Positions 26,882 to 35,890 of a stretch of 64,000 nucleotides of DNA are shown piece after piece. Each line of letters starts with the position of its first letter. Position 1 is the first letter of the stretch. Made by a program: the position numbers and the translations under genes. Source of the DNA: Magnetococcus sp. PR-3. GTDB taxonomy: Bacteria; Pseudomonadota; Magnetococcia; Magnetococcales; Magnetococcaceae. Under the pieces are notes generated by a model. It did not search any database. It worked only from the letters and a program-made list of their open reading frames with translations, and had not been told where the DNA came from. The DNA is taken from the NCBI RefSeq assembly GCF_036689865.1, contig NZ_JBAHUQ010000026.1, forward strand, positions 1-64,000, given 5' to 3'.

Positions 26882-28120
26882 ATGAAAACCATGCTTCCCA
26901 CATACCCCCTGCACACCCTACTAGCCGCTGCCACGGCTTTGGGGTGTGCCCTCTTCAGCACCCCAATCTTTGCCGAGGATGATGTTCGTAGTGAGTGGTC
27001 CGGTTATGTTGCAGGGGAGCTGCGTCTTTTCCCAGAATCCCCGTTGCGGCGCGCACAAGAGGGGCTCTACCCCTCATTTAGTGCAGAAGGGGAGTATTTC
27101 CGAGAGTGGGATGAGGGGCGGAAACAGTTCCGCGTCACCCCCTATATCCGTTTGGATACTCGGGATGATCACCGCAACCATATTGATTTTCGGGAGCTGG
27201 CTTTTTCCCATTTGGATGATGATGACTGGGAAGTCAGCGTTGGTCTGAATAAAATCTATTGGGGTGTGACCGAGTCTCGCCATTTGGTTGATATCATTAA
27301 CCAAACTGATGCGGTCGAAGGTACCGATGGTGAGGATAAGCTGGGGCAACCCATGCTCTCTGTGGGCGTAATGCGTGACTGGGGTAGCCTTAACCTCTTT
27401 TGGATGCCCCTGTTCAGGGAGCGTACCCTACCGGGTTGGAAAGGTCGGCCGGGTTACCCTCTGCGCATTAAACATGAGGATGCGGTGTATGAATCCGCCG
27501 CTCAGATGTGGAATCAAGATTTTGCCATCCGCTACAGCCATACTTTTGATATCTGGGATGTTGCCCTAAGCCATTTTTCAGGCACCGGGCGGGAACCTGC
27601 CCTGTTAAGTAAGACCGACACCAATGGCGAAACGGTTCTCTACCCCTACTACTACAAGCTGGAACAGACAGGCTTGGAGCTACAAGCGACAACAGAAGCT
27701 TGGCTATGGAAGCTTGAGGCGGTTAGTCGTGATGATATGCAAGGGCGCAGTCTCGCGGCTGTGGGTGGCTTTGAATATACCCTGGTTGGTCTCATGCAAA
27801 GTGATGCTGACCTGGGACTTATTGCAGAGTACCTATGGGAAGAGCAGAATGATAACAGCCTATCCCCATTTCAAAATGATCTCATGGTCGGTGCACGGTT
27901 AACCCTGAACGACACCCAATCTACAGAGTTCCTGGCGGGGGCCATTACCGATATGGACAGTCAGGCCGTCTACCTGACCATGGAGGCCAGCCGTCGCATT
28001 GGCCAGGATTGGAAAATATCGGTGGATGGCTGGAGTAACCTGAATTTAGACCCGTCAGACCTACTCTACAGCCGCCGACGTGACACCATGTTCCAAGTGG
28101 AGTTGGCCCGTTATTTCTAG
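26882..28120 (+). CDS. outer membrane beta-barrel protein of the RND operon
   Basis: A 412-residue protein with a signal peptide ending IFA. The mature part has alternating beta strands rich in Trp, Tyr and Asp and ends in a Phe (LARYF), as outer membrane barrels do. It resembles the porin-like proteins found beside RND/LolA-like pairs (DUF1302-like by context; I cannot confirm the family). It follows the LolA-like gene by 2 bp and ends at a strong terminator, so it is the last gene of the TetR operon. Likely role: outer membrane station of a lipid or hydrophobe transport pathway. Confidence 0.75.
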   Translation: MKTMLPTYPLHTLLAAATALGCALFSTPIFAEDDVRSEWSGYVAGELRLFPESPLRRAQEGLYPSFSAEGEYFREWDEGRKQFRVTPYIRLDTRDDHRNHIDFRELAFSHLDDDDWEVSVGLNKIYWGVTESRHLVDIINQTDAVEGTDGEDKLGQPMLSVGVMRDWGSLNLFWMPLFRERTLPGWKGRPGYPLRIKHEDAVYESAAQMWNQDFAIRYSHTFDIWDVALSHFSGTGREPALLSKTDTNGETVLYPYYYKLEQTGLELQATTEAWLWKLEAVSRDDMQGRSLAAVGGFEYTLVGLMQSDADLGLIAEYLWEEQNDNSLSPFQNDLMVGARLTLNDTQSTEFLAGAITDMDSQAVYLTMEASRRIGQDWKISVDGWSNLNLDPSDLLYSRRRDTMFQVELARYF

Positions 28121-28126
28121 GGAAAC

Positions 28127-28169
28127 AAAGCCCCGATGCGGCACTGACGGGCTGCTGCATCGGGGCTTT
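28127..28169 (+). terminator. intrinsic terminator of the TetR-RND operon
   Basis: A 13-bp perfect stem (AAAGCCCCGATGC at 28127-28139, GCATCGGGGCTTT at 28157-28169) lies 6 bp past the stop codon. Confidence 0.85.
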
Positions 28170-28289
28170 ACCCTTAAAAAAGACAAAGATAGCTAACCGT
28201 CTGTTAAACGCCGCTTTGGCCTAAAAAGCTTAGTTTTTTCCATTACCTGGCCCCATTCGCACGTCACCAAACGTGCCAGAAAGATCACC

Positions 28290-29528
28290 ATGTCAGAGGC
28301 TCCCCCCTCCCCTTCAGCCCTATCCAATGGGGAGTTTATCCCCATGCTGGCCCTTATGATCTCCCTGGTTGCGCTCTCTATTGACGCCATGCTTCCAGCG
28401 CTGGAAGTCATGGGCCAAGCGCTCGGTACGCAAGGTGCCAAACAGAACCAGCTCATCATCTCTATCTTATTCATGGGTTTTGCCGTTGGTCAGCTTTTTT
28501 ATGGACCGCTCTCCGACAGTACCGGACGTCGACCCATGATTTTTATTGGGTTGTTGATCTTTATGGTGGGGTCTGTACTTTCTTTATACGCTGAAAATTT
28601 TCAAGCCATGCTACTGGGGCGTTTTCTACAAGGTTTAGGTGCAGCAAGCCCTAGAACCATTGCCACAGCCCTGGTCAGGGATATCTATGCTGGGCGTCAA
28701 ATGGCCCGCATTATGTCCATGATCATGTCCGTCTTTATTCTTGTACCTGTACTGGCACCAACCCTTGGCCAGTGGATTCTCATGGTGGCCCACTGGCGCA
28801 TGATTTTTGGCCTGCTGCTCTTACTCTCACTGGTTGTACTGTGCTGGTTTGGTTGGCGTCAGCCCGAGACCTTACACCCTGAATATCGGCGAGAGCTCTC
28901 TTGGCACAACCTCTGGCAGATGTTTAAAGAGGCCAGCACACACCCCGCCACCCTGGGCTATACCATTGCAAACGGTCTTATTTTTGGGGCTTTTGTGGGC
29001 TATTTGGTTTCCTCTCAACAGATTTTGCAAAACCACTACGCCCTGGGTAGTCACTTTCCCTACTACTTTGGCGGGTTGGCACTCTCTGTGGGCCTGGCCA
29101 GTGTGGCCAATGCCCAATTGGTGATGCATTGGGGCATGCGGTATCTCAGCCAACTTGCCCTGATGACCCTTAGCGGGCTCTCCACCCTGGTGCTGCTCTA
29201 CCTACTGATGAGCGGCAACCCACTGCCCCTTGGTGGCATGATGGTTTGGGCACTCATTGCATTTTTCTGTATTGGCATACTTATGGGCAATGTCACCGCT
29301 TTAGCCCTGGAGCCTATGGGGCATATGGCTGGCGTGGCCTCCAGTGTTGTCGGTGCTTTTTCCTCCTTTATTGCCGTTTCTCTGGGAACGGGCTTAGGAC
29401 AAGCCTTTAATGGTACCCTTATCCCGCTTATTGGTGGCTTTGCCTTATTCAATGGGGTCGCGCTGCTGGTTATCCTTTGGGTAGAACGTAAACATGCCCC
29501 TGCTGTGGCACAAAAAAAGCCCTGCTGA
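28290..29528 (+). CDS. MFS drug exporter, Bcr/CflA type
   Basis: A 412-residue inner-membrane antiporter with twelve hydrophobic segments. Seen: LSIDAMLPALEVMGQALG in helix 1, the MFS motif A-like GPLSDSTGRRP between helices 2 and 3, and GRFLQGLGAASPRTIATALVRD in helix 4, all characteristic of the Bcr/CflA drug-resistance family. It is a single gene, separated from the TetR operon by a terminator. Its stop codon lies inside the hairpin at 29519-29541. The substrate is unknown. Confidence 0.9.
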   Translation: MSEAPPSPSALSNGEFIPMLALMISLVALSIDAMLPALEVMGQALGTQGAKQNQLIISILFMGFAVGQLFYGPLSDSTGRRPMIFIGLLIFMVGSVLSLYAENFQAMLLGRFLQGLGAASPRTIATALVRDIYAGRQMARIMSMIMSVFILVPVLAPTLGQWILMVAHWRMIFGLLLLLSLVVLCWFGWRQPETLHPEYRRELSWHNLWQMFKEASTHPATLGYTIANGLIFGAFVGYLVSSQQILQNHYALGSHFPYYFGGLALSVGLASVANAQLVMHWGMRYLSQLALMTLSGLSTLVLLYLLMSGNPLPLGGMMVWALIAFFCIGILMGNVTALALEPMGHMAGVASSVVGAFSSFIAVSLGTGLGQAFNGTLIPLIGGFALFNGVALLVILWVERKHAPAVAQKKPC

Positions 29529-29546
29529 TTGTCAGCAGGGCCTCTT
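29514..29546. terminator. bidirectional terminator between convergent genes
   Basis: GCCCTGCTGA (29519-29528) pairs with TCAGCAGGGC (29532-29541). On the minus strand it is followed by seven T, so it serves the chemoreceptor gene ending at 29568 best. On the plus strand the tail is C/T-rich. The left arm includes the last codons and stop of the MFS gene. Confidence 0.82.
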
Positions 29547-29567
29547 CTTCTCTATAAACTTAGCGCG

Positions 29568-32500
29568 TTACTTTACACCACGCTCAGCAAAGAACGGTTT
29601 GTAGCGCATATCTGTTTCCAGAATGTGTTCCGTGAGCCAAGCTCGGGCAAAGCCCATAAGGTCCATGGCGGCACTAAACTCACCCTCTTCATGCTGCTTC
29701 GCCAGATCATGTAGCTTGGCCACCATACCTCGGTGCTCATCCTGCTGCTCACCCAAACCAGGATAACCATGCTTTTTCATAATGCCCTCTTCCCGTGAGA
29801 AGTGGGTATCTGTAAAGCTTGCCAGTTCGGTGATCAACTGAGAAAGCTGCTCTTGGGGCATGCGCCTTTTCAGACCGGATTGAATCTGGTTAATCAGATC
29901 AATCAAACGTTGATGCTCCTGGTCAAACTGGGCTACACCAACGCTGAGACTATCTCTCCAAGGGAAGAAGGGCTGTGCATCACGCTCTTCACCCTCGCGG
30001 CCCAAGTACAGAGCATCCATCTGAGTAAAGGCTGCACCACACCCCTCAATAAACTGCTCCAACGCCTTGGTTGCCCCTGAGGTATCGCTATTTTCGGTTG
30101 AGGCTAACACCGTTTTACTATAGGTGATCAGCTGCTCATGGTTTTGCAACAGTTGGCGTTTGGGCTCTGAGTTGCTGCGTTTGGGGTCGTTCAGATAGTT
30201 CATGGTCTCCAGATTACGGGGATCAAACCAATAATCGGCATCAAAGGGTTCACGACCATCAACAGCTTTTTCCAATGCCGACTGCCAAGCCAGATACCCT
30301 GACTTAAAGCGACGCACATCAAAAGAGGGCGTCCCAGTACTCATCTCCAACTGTGTCATGAACAGAGCATTGCTCATATTACGCAGTGTATCGCCCAAGT
30401 GATCAAATTGACGGCTGGAGCCTTGCATAAAGCGTACGGTATCTGAGGCCTCATCCATCCGCTTGGCGACCACTTCGGTCACCTCTTGGGTATGGTTGGT
30501 CAAACTTTGGATCTCGTTGGCATAGTCGTAGGATTGTTTGGCACTCTCCGCCACTTCTCGGCTGGCATCCGCCCCTTGTTGACTGGCAGACATAATGGTA
30601 GAGGCACTGTTGGCCGACTCCAAAGCAGAACGGGCAATTTCATTGGCGGCCTCATTGAGCTCTGCCGCGCTATGGGTCACGACACCTGTGGCCTGTACCA
30701 CTGCATCAATCTCATTGGCCACATGGTCAATGGTATGCCCCTGCTGATCGACTGATGAGGCGATCTCCATATTACCATCGTTGATACGCTCAATGGCATC
30801 ATGGATGGCCTTATTGGCATTGGAAGCCTGCCCTGTTCGCGCTTGGATATCATGAATCTGCTGAGAGATGGTTTGGGTGGCTTCACTGGTCTGACTGGCC
30901 AGCTCTTTCACCTCATTGGCCACCACAGCAAAACCTTTACCTGCCTCCCCTGCACCCGCCGCTTCAATGGAAGCATTGAGCGCCAGCATGTTGGTTTGGT
31001 CGGCAATATTGTTAATAACATCCACAACCTTACCAATCTCTTGTGCAGCTTGAGACAGCTCCGCCATGGTTGTAGAGGCGGATTCGGCATGATCACGGGC
31101 CGATTGAGATTCACCCGTTGTACGGCTACACCGCTCACGGATCTCACTAATAGAGTTGCGCAACTCTGTCATGGAACCAGAGACAGATTGGGTCGAGTCA
31201 TTCACTTGAGCCAAGTTATCATTAACCCCACCAATATTTGCCGTAATCTCCTCCGCTGCAGAGGCTACCGTATTGATGTTGTGACTGCTCTCTTCAGCAG
31301 CCTGTGCAATATGATCAATACTGCTTGTCAGCTGCACAGCCGCGCCTGATATTGAACCTAAGCGTTGATGAATCTCCTGAACACCAGTTTGAACCTGAAT
31401 AATATCTGCAGCCAAGTTCCGGTTTTCTGCGGTCACACTCTCAACAACAGTATGGGCATTCCCTGAATCCTGGCGTACCAGCTGACGAATGTTCAGCAGT
31501 TCGCCAGAGCAGGCCGCCATACTGCCTGAGTGCATGGTAATGGCTTTGGTGGTGTAGCTTAAGTGGGCACCCAGCTCATTCAAATTTAGAGCAATACCCC
31601 GAATTTCATCCTCTGCATTGGGTACATCCATACGTGCATTCAGATCACCATTGATCAAACGCCCTAGCGCTTGGTTGATCGCCTTCAAAGGCTTGATCAT
31701 ACCTTTGGCCAGCAACCAGCCTGCTATAGCTGCCACCAGGAACATGATCAATACCGTGGTCACCGAGCTAAAGAGCATATTCTTTTGCAACACGGCAACG
31801 GTCGCCAGAGCTTCGGCTTCATCAATTTCACTGATCAAACCCCACCGGACACCCCCAAACTCAATGGGTGCGTAGGCTGAAAAGACAGGCACCCCGCGGT
31901 AATCATCAATAATATGGAAACCACTTTGACCGGCCAGGGCTTTACGGGAACTATCCCCAGCTACCGGCTGCAGACCAATACTGGTCTCTTTTTTATCAAT
32001 TTTATCCAGTAGGCTGCGCTCTATACCGCTTGTTTTAAGTGCATCGAGATAGCCCTTTTTATCCTCAATTAAAAACCGGCTCATACTACGCATACGTGTA
32101 TCTGGCCCAACCAGATAACTCTCGCCGGAATCCCCCATGCCACTACTCTTCCACTGCCCGCCAAAGGTCATGACCGCATTAATCCGATCAATGGGCATTT
32201 GAAAAACCAACACACCCAACTTTTTACCTTCATCAGAAAAGATCGGGGAGGCAATAAAAGCGGCGGGATCTTCATAAGAGGGAAAGTAGGGAGAAAAATC
32301 TTCAAAGACCACGGCGTCACGTTCCGTCAGAGACACCGCCTTTTTAAACACTTTGCCCAAACCACTGTTGGCATAAGGGCCGCTGTTCAAGGAGGTTGCA
32401 TAATCCAGCTCTTTAAATACCGAGTAGACAATACGTCCCTGCTCTGGCTCGACAAGAAAGATATCGTAGTAATCAAACGTTTTGAGATAATCCCGAAAAT

Positions 32501-33044
32501 GGCTATGGAATTTTTTATGGGCTTTTCCATAGTCACTGTTGTCGGACTCAACCACTTTCAGGGTATCTTTTTCACCCAGTGGGTGAGGATTATTGGCGAT
32601 ATATTGGTACTGCAGGGCAACAGAATTTGGCGTTAACTGGTTGACCAAATGCTGCATATTGGGCTTACCGCCACTGTTACGGTTTTGGTAGCGGGCACCA
32701 AACTGTGCATCATAGTAGGCGAGAATTTGCTTTTTCTGATGGGCCACATCACCTTGGGCCGTTTGATCGACAATACGCGCATAGCCTGCGTTAAAGTCTG
32801 CCATGGCATCAATCACCATGCCATCGCTGGAATAGGTTTTTACCTGATCTTCCAACAAATGAAGATAGCGCTCAATGCTACGGCGGCTGGTTTCACGTAC
32901 AGAAATTAACTTTTGCTGGGCGACATCACTTAAAGCCTGACGACCTGTATCAACCCCTACCCAGCCAATCCAAGCTGAGGAAATAAGCAAAGGCAAGGTA
33001 CCTAATAAAAGCGCACCAATGATCAGTTTATGTTGAATTTTCAT
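29568..33044 (-). CDS. chemoreceptor with double-CACHE sensor and C-terminal hemerythrin
   Basis: A 1158-residue methyl-accepting chemotaxis protein. Seen: membrane segments at about 8-28 and 425-447 around a large periplasmic CACHE-type domain; HAMP at about 448-500; a signalling coiled coil with the tip [15 protein letters not shown] and [17 protein letters not shown]; a linker of about 150 residues resembling a degenerate CZB-type helical region; and a bacteriohemerythrin domain (about 1035-1155) with all seven diiron ligands visible: His in FDQEH, His in DTHF, Glu in SREEG, His in KKHGY, His in QDEHR, His in TEHI and Asp in ETD. Known for the family: DcrH-type receptors sense O2. Inferred role here: aerotaxis with two independent inputs. 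No good ribosome binding site is seen before the ATG. Confidence 0.93.
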   Translation of the reverse strand: MKIQHKLIIGALLLGTLPLLISSAWIGWVGVDTGRQALSDVAQQKLISVRETSRRSIERYLHLLEDQVKTYSSDGMVIDAMADFNAGYARIVDQTAQGDVAHQKKQILAYYDAQFGARYQNRNSGGKPNMQHLVNQLTPNSVALQYQYIANNPHPLGEKDTLKVVESDNSDYGKAHKKFHSHFRDYLKTFDYYDIFLVEPEQGRIVYSVFKELDYATSLNSGPYANSGLGKVFKKAVSLTERDAVVFEDFSPYFPSYEDPAAFIASPIFSDEGKKLGVLVFQMPIDRINAVMTFGGQWKSSGMGDSGESYLVGPDTRMRSMSRFLIEDKKGYLDALKTSGIERSLLDKIDKKETSIGLQPVAGDSSRKALAGQSGFHIIDDYRGVPVFSAYAPIEFGGVRWGLISEIDEAEALATVAVLQKNMLFSSVTTVLIMFLVAAIAGWLLAKGMIKPLKAINQALGRLINGDLNARMDVPNAEDEIRGIALNLNELGAHLSYTTKAITMHSGSMAACSGELLNIRQLVRQDSGNAHTVVESVTAENRNLAADIIQVQTGVQEIHQRLGSISGAAVQLTSSIDHIAQAAEESSHNINTVASAAEEITANIGGVNDNLAQVNDSTQSVSGSMTELRNSISEIRERCSRTTGESQSARDHAESASTTMAELSQAAQEIGKVVDVINNIADQTNMLALNASIEAAGAGEAGKGFAVVANEVKELASQTSEATQTISQQIHDIQARTGQASNANKAIHDAIERINDGNMEIASSVDQQGHTIDHVANEIDAVVQATGVVTHSAAELNEAANEIARSALESANSASTIMSASQQGADASREVAESAKQSYDYANEIQSLTNHTQEVTEVVAKRMDEASDTVRFMQGSSRQFDHLGDTLRNMSNALFMTQLEMSTGTPSFDVRRFKSGYLAWQSALEKAVDGREPFDADYWFDPRNLETMNYLNDPKRSNSEPKRQLLQNHEQLITYSKTVLASTENSDTSGATKALEQFIEGCGAAFTQMDALYLGREGEERDAQPFFPWRDSLSVGVAQFDQEHQRLIDLINQIQSGLKRRMPQEQLSQLITELASFTDTHFSREEGIMKKHGYPGLGEQQDEHRGMVAKLHDLAKQHEEGEFSAAMDLMGFARAWLTEHILETDMRYKPFFAERGVK

Positions 33045-33465
33045 GGAAACAGACTCACAGATCTGAGGGGAAACAACGGGGAGTTATTAAGCATCCTGGC
33101 TGCTCACATATTGAACACACTGTGAGCAGGTCCCCTTGACAAGCAGTCGATTAAACTGTCGCAACTACCTATAAATACAGGATGCTTTTCTTTATTAGAT
33201 CATGATTAGCACATCTAACATTTTTTTAGCAATATGATATTTTTTATCCATTAAGCCCTTATATTGGGCAACATAAAGGCTATTTTTTAAACACTTCCTG
33301 CACAACCCAACACAACACAATTTGAACCTTACTTTTTCTTACTATATTTTAGATTTATGCTTATATTCACGGCTTATATTATATAAGTTATTACTCTGTA
33401 TCAAAATGTGACTTCACCAACATCTAGAAAAACAGCTACTTACGATCACTTTTTAAGCACTTTTT
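33045..33465. other. AT-rich intergenic region upstream of the hemerythrin chemoreceptor
   Basis: About 420 bp. Next to the chemoreceptor start lies a 9-bp inverted repeat at 33100-33129 (separate entry). The remainder is strongly AT-rich, with several TATAAT-like stretches around 33230-33390, but none can be assigned firmly as a promoter. No gene is seen. Confidence 0.45.
33100..33129. repeat. inverted repeat in the chemoreceptor leader
   Basis: CTGCTCACA (33100-33108) and TGTGAGCAG (33121-33129) with a 12-nt spacer, 56-85 bp upstream of the hemerythrin chemoreceptor start. It is a candidate operator or leader hairpin. Confidence 0.55.
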
Positions 33466-33669
33466 TTAGTAACAGCCTGTAATCATCCAGTGAGATTGAT
33501 GTGCGGTATCTGGTGCATGCAAGAGAGCCCCACAGGTTTGACATACCCAGGTTTCAGAACGTTTAACAAAGCGCACAGGTTTGTCTGCTTTAAGCTGAAG
33601 TGCACCATGAGGTTTGGCATAACGTCCTAAACGGATCTGTTTACGGCAGGCATCACAGGGATAAGCCAT
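33466..33669 (-). CDS. small zinc-ribbon-like hypothetical protein
   Basis: A 67-residue protein with two CxxC pairs, CDAC near residue 5 and CQTC near residue 43, spaced as for a zinc ribbon, and basic residues between them. AAAGG lies about 10 nt before the ATG. It is a lone gene between AT-rich regions. No specific family is recognised; it could be a nucleic-acid- or protein-binding zinc finger. The Cys spacing and ribosome binding site make it more likely real than chance. Confidence 0.6.
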   Translation of the reverse strand: MAYPCDACRKQIRLGRYAKPHGALQLKADKPVRFVKRSETWVCQTCGALLHAPDTAHQSHWMITGCY

Positions 33670-33882
33670 TGGGTTAACCTTTATTAGCTGTCGAACAATA
33701 AAGCAGAGAAAAAAAGCACACTTGGTTTTAAGTTAAAACATGCCTTGGTTTTTACAAACCGGCCTACGCCCTTAAAATGGACTTTCTCTCTAGGCCCGAC
33801 TATACTGCGAATATTGGGATTTCTCGTCATTCATGTACTCAAGCAGACGCTTATGAAGGCCACGCCGCACCATTTAAAGCAG

Positions 33883-34830
33883 ATGAAGTTTATCCATGTT
33901 ATGGCAAGTAGCACCCTCTTGCTTATGCTATCCCCTGCACTGGCACAGTCTCAGGATAAAAGCATAATCGCCAACCCCAAAGCCGTGGCCAACCAACTTA
34001 AAACGCATCAAGATCCCACTCAGCGTTTTGTAAAACCCCATGACGAGAGCCCACCGCCCGGTCTGCACGCCCAACCCATGTTGACCCCTCAGATCATTCA
34101 GGATGGGGATGAGGTTAAGGTAACAACCCATCAGACGTTACGACTGAGCTATGGTGAAGCGCCACATCTATATATGGAGATGGGACGCAAAGTACGCCCC
34201 TTTGCCGCGACAGCCAGCCACTGGGACAGCATGAGCCTAACCGGTGAAATGGCGACCTTACCTGCACAAGGCCTAGCACTAGGTTTAAGAGCAGATGAGG
34301 GCCTATACGGTGGACTGTATGCGGGCACCCCCCATAGCCGTTTGAGCCTACCCAACAGCTATACAGCCCATATGGGCTATATGCTTAATGAAGGGGCCTT
34401 CTCTATGGATGTTGGTGTACGGTACACCAATAATATGCAGTTACAACGGGCTGATGATCTATTGGATCTTCAAGGTGTTAGTGCCCATGGTATTTTTAAT
34501 ATGGGTGCTCTTACCATGTTGGGCGAGTATGTCACCACAGCCAACCGCGTCTCCGACCAAACATCACATCTAACCGGGTTACGCCCAAGTGCGTGGAACA
34601 CAGAGCTCGGTTATCGTCATGCATGGGGTGGTATTGCCACCACTTTTGCGCTGGGCTACCAGGGCAGTGGTGTACCACTGGATGGCGATTTACCCGAAGA
34701 TCGTTTTTTGGCAGGGGTTCGTATGAACCTCTTCCCCAACAGCGCCCTGTCACTTGAGCTACGTCGGGACCGAATGCCCGACCAACTCTCTGGTGATGCA
34801 GCGACCTTTAAGTTCGCTGTGGACTTTTAG
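33883..34830 (+). CDS. hypothetical outer membrane beta-barrel protein
   Basis: About 315 residues. Seen: a signal peptide ending in SPALA, an acidic/Pro-rich stretch, then alternating strands rich in Gly, Tyr and Leu and a terminal Phe (FAVDF), which suggests an outer membrane barrel. The ATG at 33883 gives the tightest signal peptide; an ATG at 33853 would add ten residues, and a reading from 33745 would add an unlikely second hydrophobic stretch. It is a lone gene between a small minus-strand gene and moaD. I do not recognise a specific family or ligand. Confidence 0.6.
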   Translation: MKFIHVMASSTLLLMLSPALAQSQDKSIIANPKAVANQLKTHQDPTQRFVKPHDESPPPGLHAQPMLTPQIIQDGDEVKVTTHQTLRLSYGEAPHLYMEMGRKVRPFAATASHWDSMSLTGEMATLPAQGLALGLRADEGLYGGLYAGTPHSRLSLPNSYTAHMGYMLNEGAFSMDVGVRYTNNMQLQRADDLLDLQGVSAHGIFNMGALTMLGEYVTTANRVSDQTSHLTGLRPSAWNTELGYRHAWGGIATTFALGYQGSGVPLDGDLPEDRFLAGVRMNLFPNSALSLELRRDRMPDQLSGDAATFKFAVDF

Positions 34831-34978
34831 CGGCGGTCAGGGCAGATGAACGGGTAGAAAATGGGCTTTATTGGAATTTCAGGCCCAAAATGGCACCTAA
34901 ATCTTACGACAACCCCGCTGATCTGAGCAACCAGACCAATAAGATCAGAATACGATACGGTTAAGGATAAACCACGCT

Positions 34979-35230
34979 ATGGCTCATCTGCTTTTTTTTG
35001 CATCGGTTAAAGATAAGGTCGGCATGCCTGCCACACAGCTGCCCCTGCCTGAGAATGTGACAACCGTGGGTACGCTACTGGCCCACCTTCAGGATTTAGG
35101 CGCCCCCTATGCAGAGGCCTTGGCTGGCGGACATGTGCAAGTGGCCGTGAACCAAACCCATGCTCGAGCTGAAGATCCCGTTAAAGATAGTGATGAAGTT
35201 GCTTTTTTCCCACCCGTCAGTGGTGGCTAA
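34979..35230 (+). CDS. moaD: MoaD, molybdopterin synthase small (sulfur carrier) subunit
   Basis: An 83-residue ubiquitin-fold protein ending in the diagnostic PPVSGG. Its C-terminal Gly is adenylated and thiocarboxylated to donate sulfur for the dithiolene of molybdopterin. Typical phrases are LLFFASVKDKVG near the start and VAVNQTHA in the middle. mobB follows after 4 bp, so the two form a molybdenum-cofactor operon. MoaE is not in the window. Confidence 0.93.
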   Translation: MAHLLFFASVKDKVGMPATQLPLPENVTTVGTLLAHLQDLGAPYAEALAGGHVQVAVNQTHARAEDPVKDSDEVAFFPPVSGG

Positions 35231-35234
35231 GCAT

Positions 35235-35735
35235 ATGGATACCCCTGTTATTGGGTTTTTTGCCCCGAGCGGCACCGGAAAAACCACCCTTATTGAGCAG
35301 ATCACCCATATTTTGTCTCAACGGGGTTATGTGGTCAGTGTCATTAAATATGGCCACCATAAGGCCAGCCCAGATATACCGGGTAAAGATAGTGATCGCT
35401 TTCGTCGTGCAGGTGCTGAGAGTGTCTTTTATGCAGGTCCCAGCTCCTGGTTTCAGGTCCGGGAGCACCCCAGCTCTGAGCAGCCAGATCCCCGACAGCT
35501 TCTACCCTATATGGATGATCCAGACTTGGTGCTGGTGGAAGGGTATAAAGCCGGAGATATTCCTAAAATCCTGGTCCATCGGCAGGGCATAGAGATCGAC
35601 CCCATCGATATCCCCACCCCCCTATTAGCCGTGGTGAGTGATGACCCAAACTATCCGACAGATTGCCCTGTGCTACCTTTAAATGATGCCGAGGCTGTGG
35701 CCAACCATATGATGGATCTATTTTTTCTCATATAA
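35235..35735 (+). CDS. mobB: MobB, molybdopterin-guanine dinucleotide biosynthesis GTP-binding protein
   Basis: About 166 residues. Seen: a Walker A loop GTGKTT near residue 15 in the context APSGTGKTTLIEQI, an IKYGHHK block with the conserved His residues, DSDRFRRAG, and DLVLVEGYK, which is the Walker B-like signature of MobB. It helps insert GMP into the molybdenum cofactor for DMSO reductase-family enzymes. ATG at 35235 is chosen because it lies 4 bp after moaD; an upstream reading from 35160 would overlap moaD in another frame. Confidence 0.92.
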   Translation: MDTPVIGFFAPSGTGKTTLIEQITHILSQRGYVVSVIKYGHHKASPDIPGKDSDRFRRAGAESVFYAGPSSWFQVREHPSSEQPDPRQLLPYMDDPDLVLVEGYKAGDIPKILVHRQGIEIDPIDIPTPLLAVVSDDPNYPTDCPVLPLNDAEAVANHMMDLFFLI

Positions 35736-35840
35736 TTTTCAATGTACTACGAGCATACCATCAAAAAAACATCCTTTGACCTATTGATGTTTTGCCCTCC
35801 CCTCCCCACATGAGTTACCAGAAGCGCTTCGCAACAGGAC

Positions 35841-35864
35841 AGGAGGTTGCAACCTCCTTTTTTA
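35841..35864 (+). terminator. hairpin with T-run between mobB and the small heat-shock gene
   Basis: A perfect palindrome AGGAGGTTGCAACCTCCT (35841-35858) is followed by T6. It can terminate the moaD-mobB transcript. It ends only about 27 bp before the Hsp20 start and contains both a Shine-Dalgarno-like AGGAGG and its complement, so it may also regulate that gene. Confidence 0.65.
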
Positions 35865-35890
35865 TAGCCCTTGCGATCTGGAGAAACATC

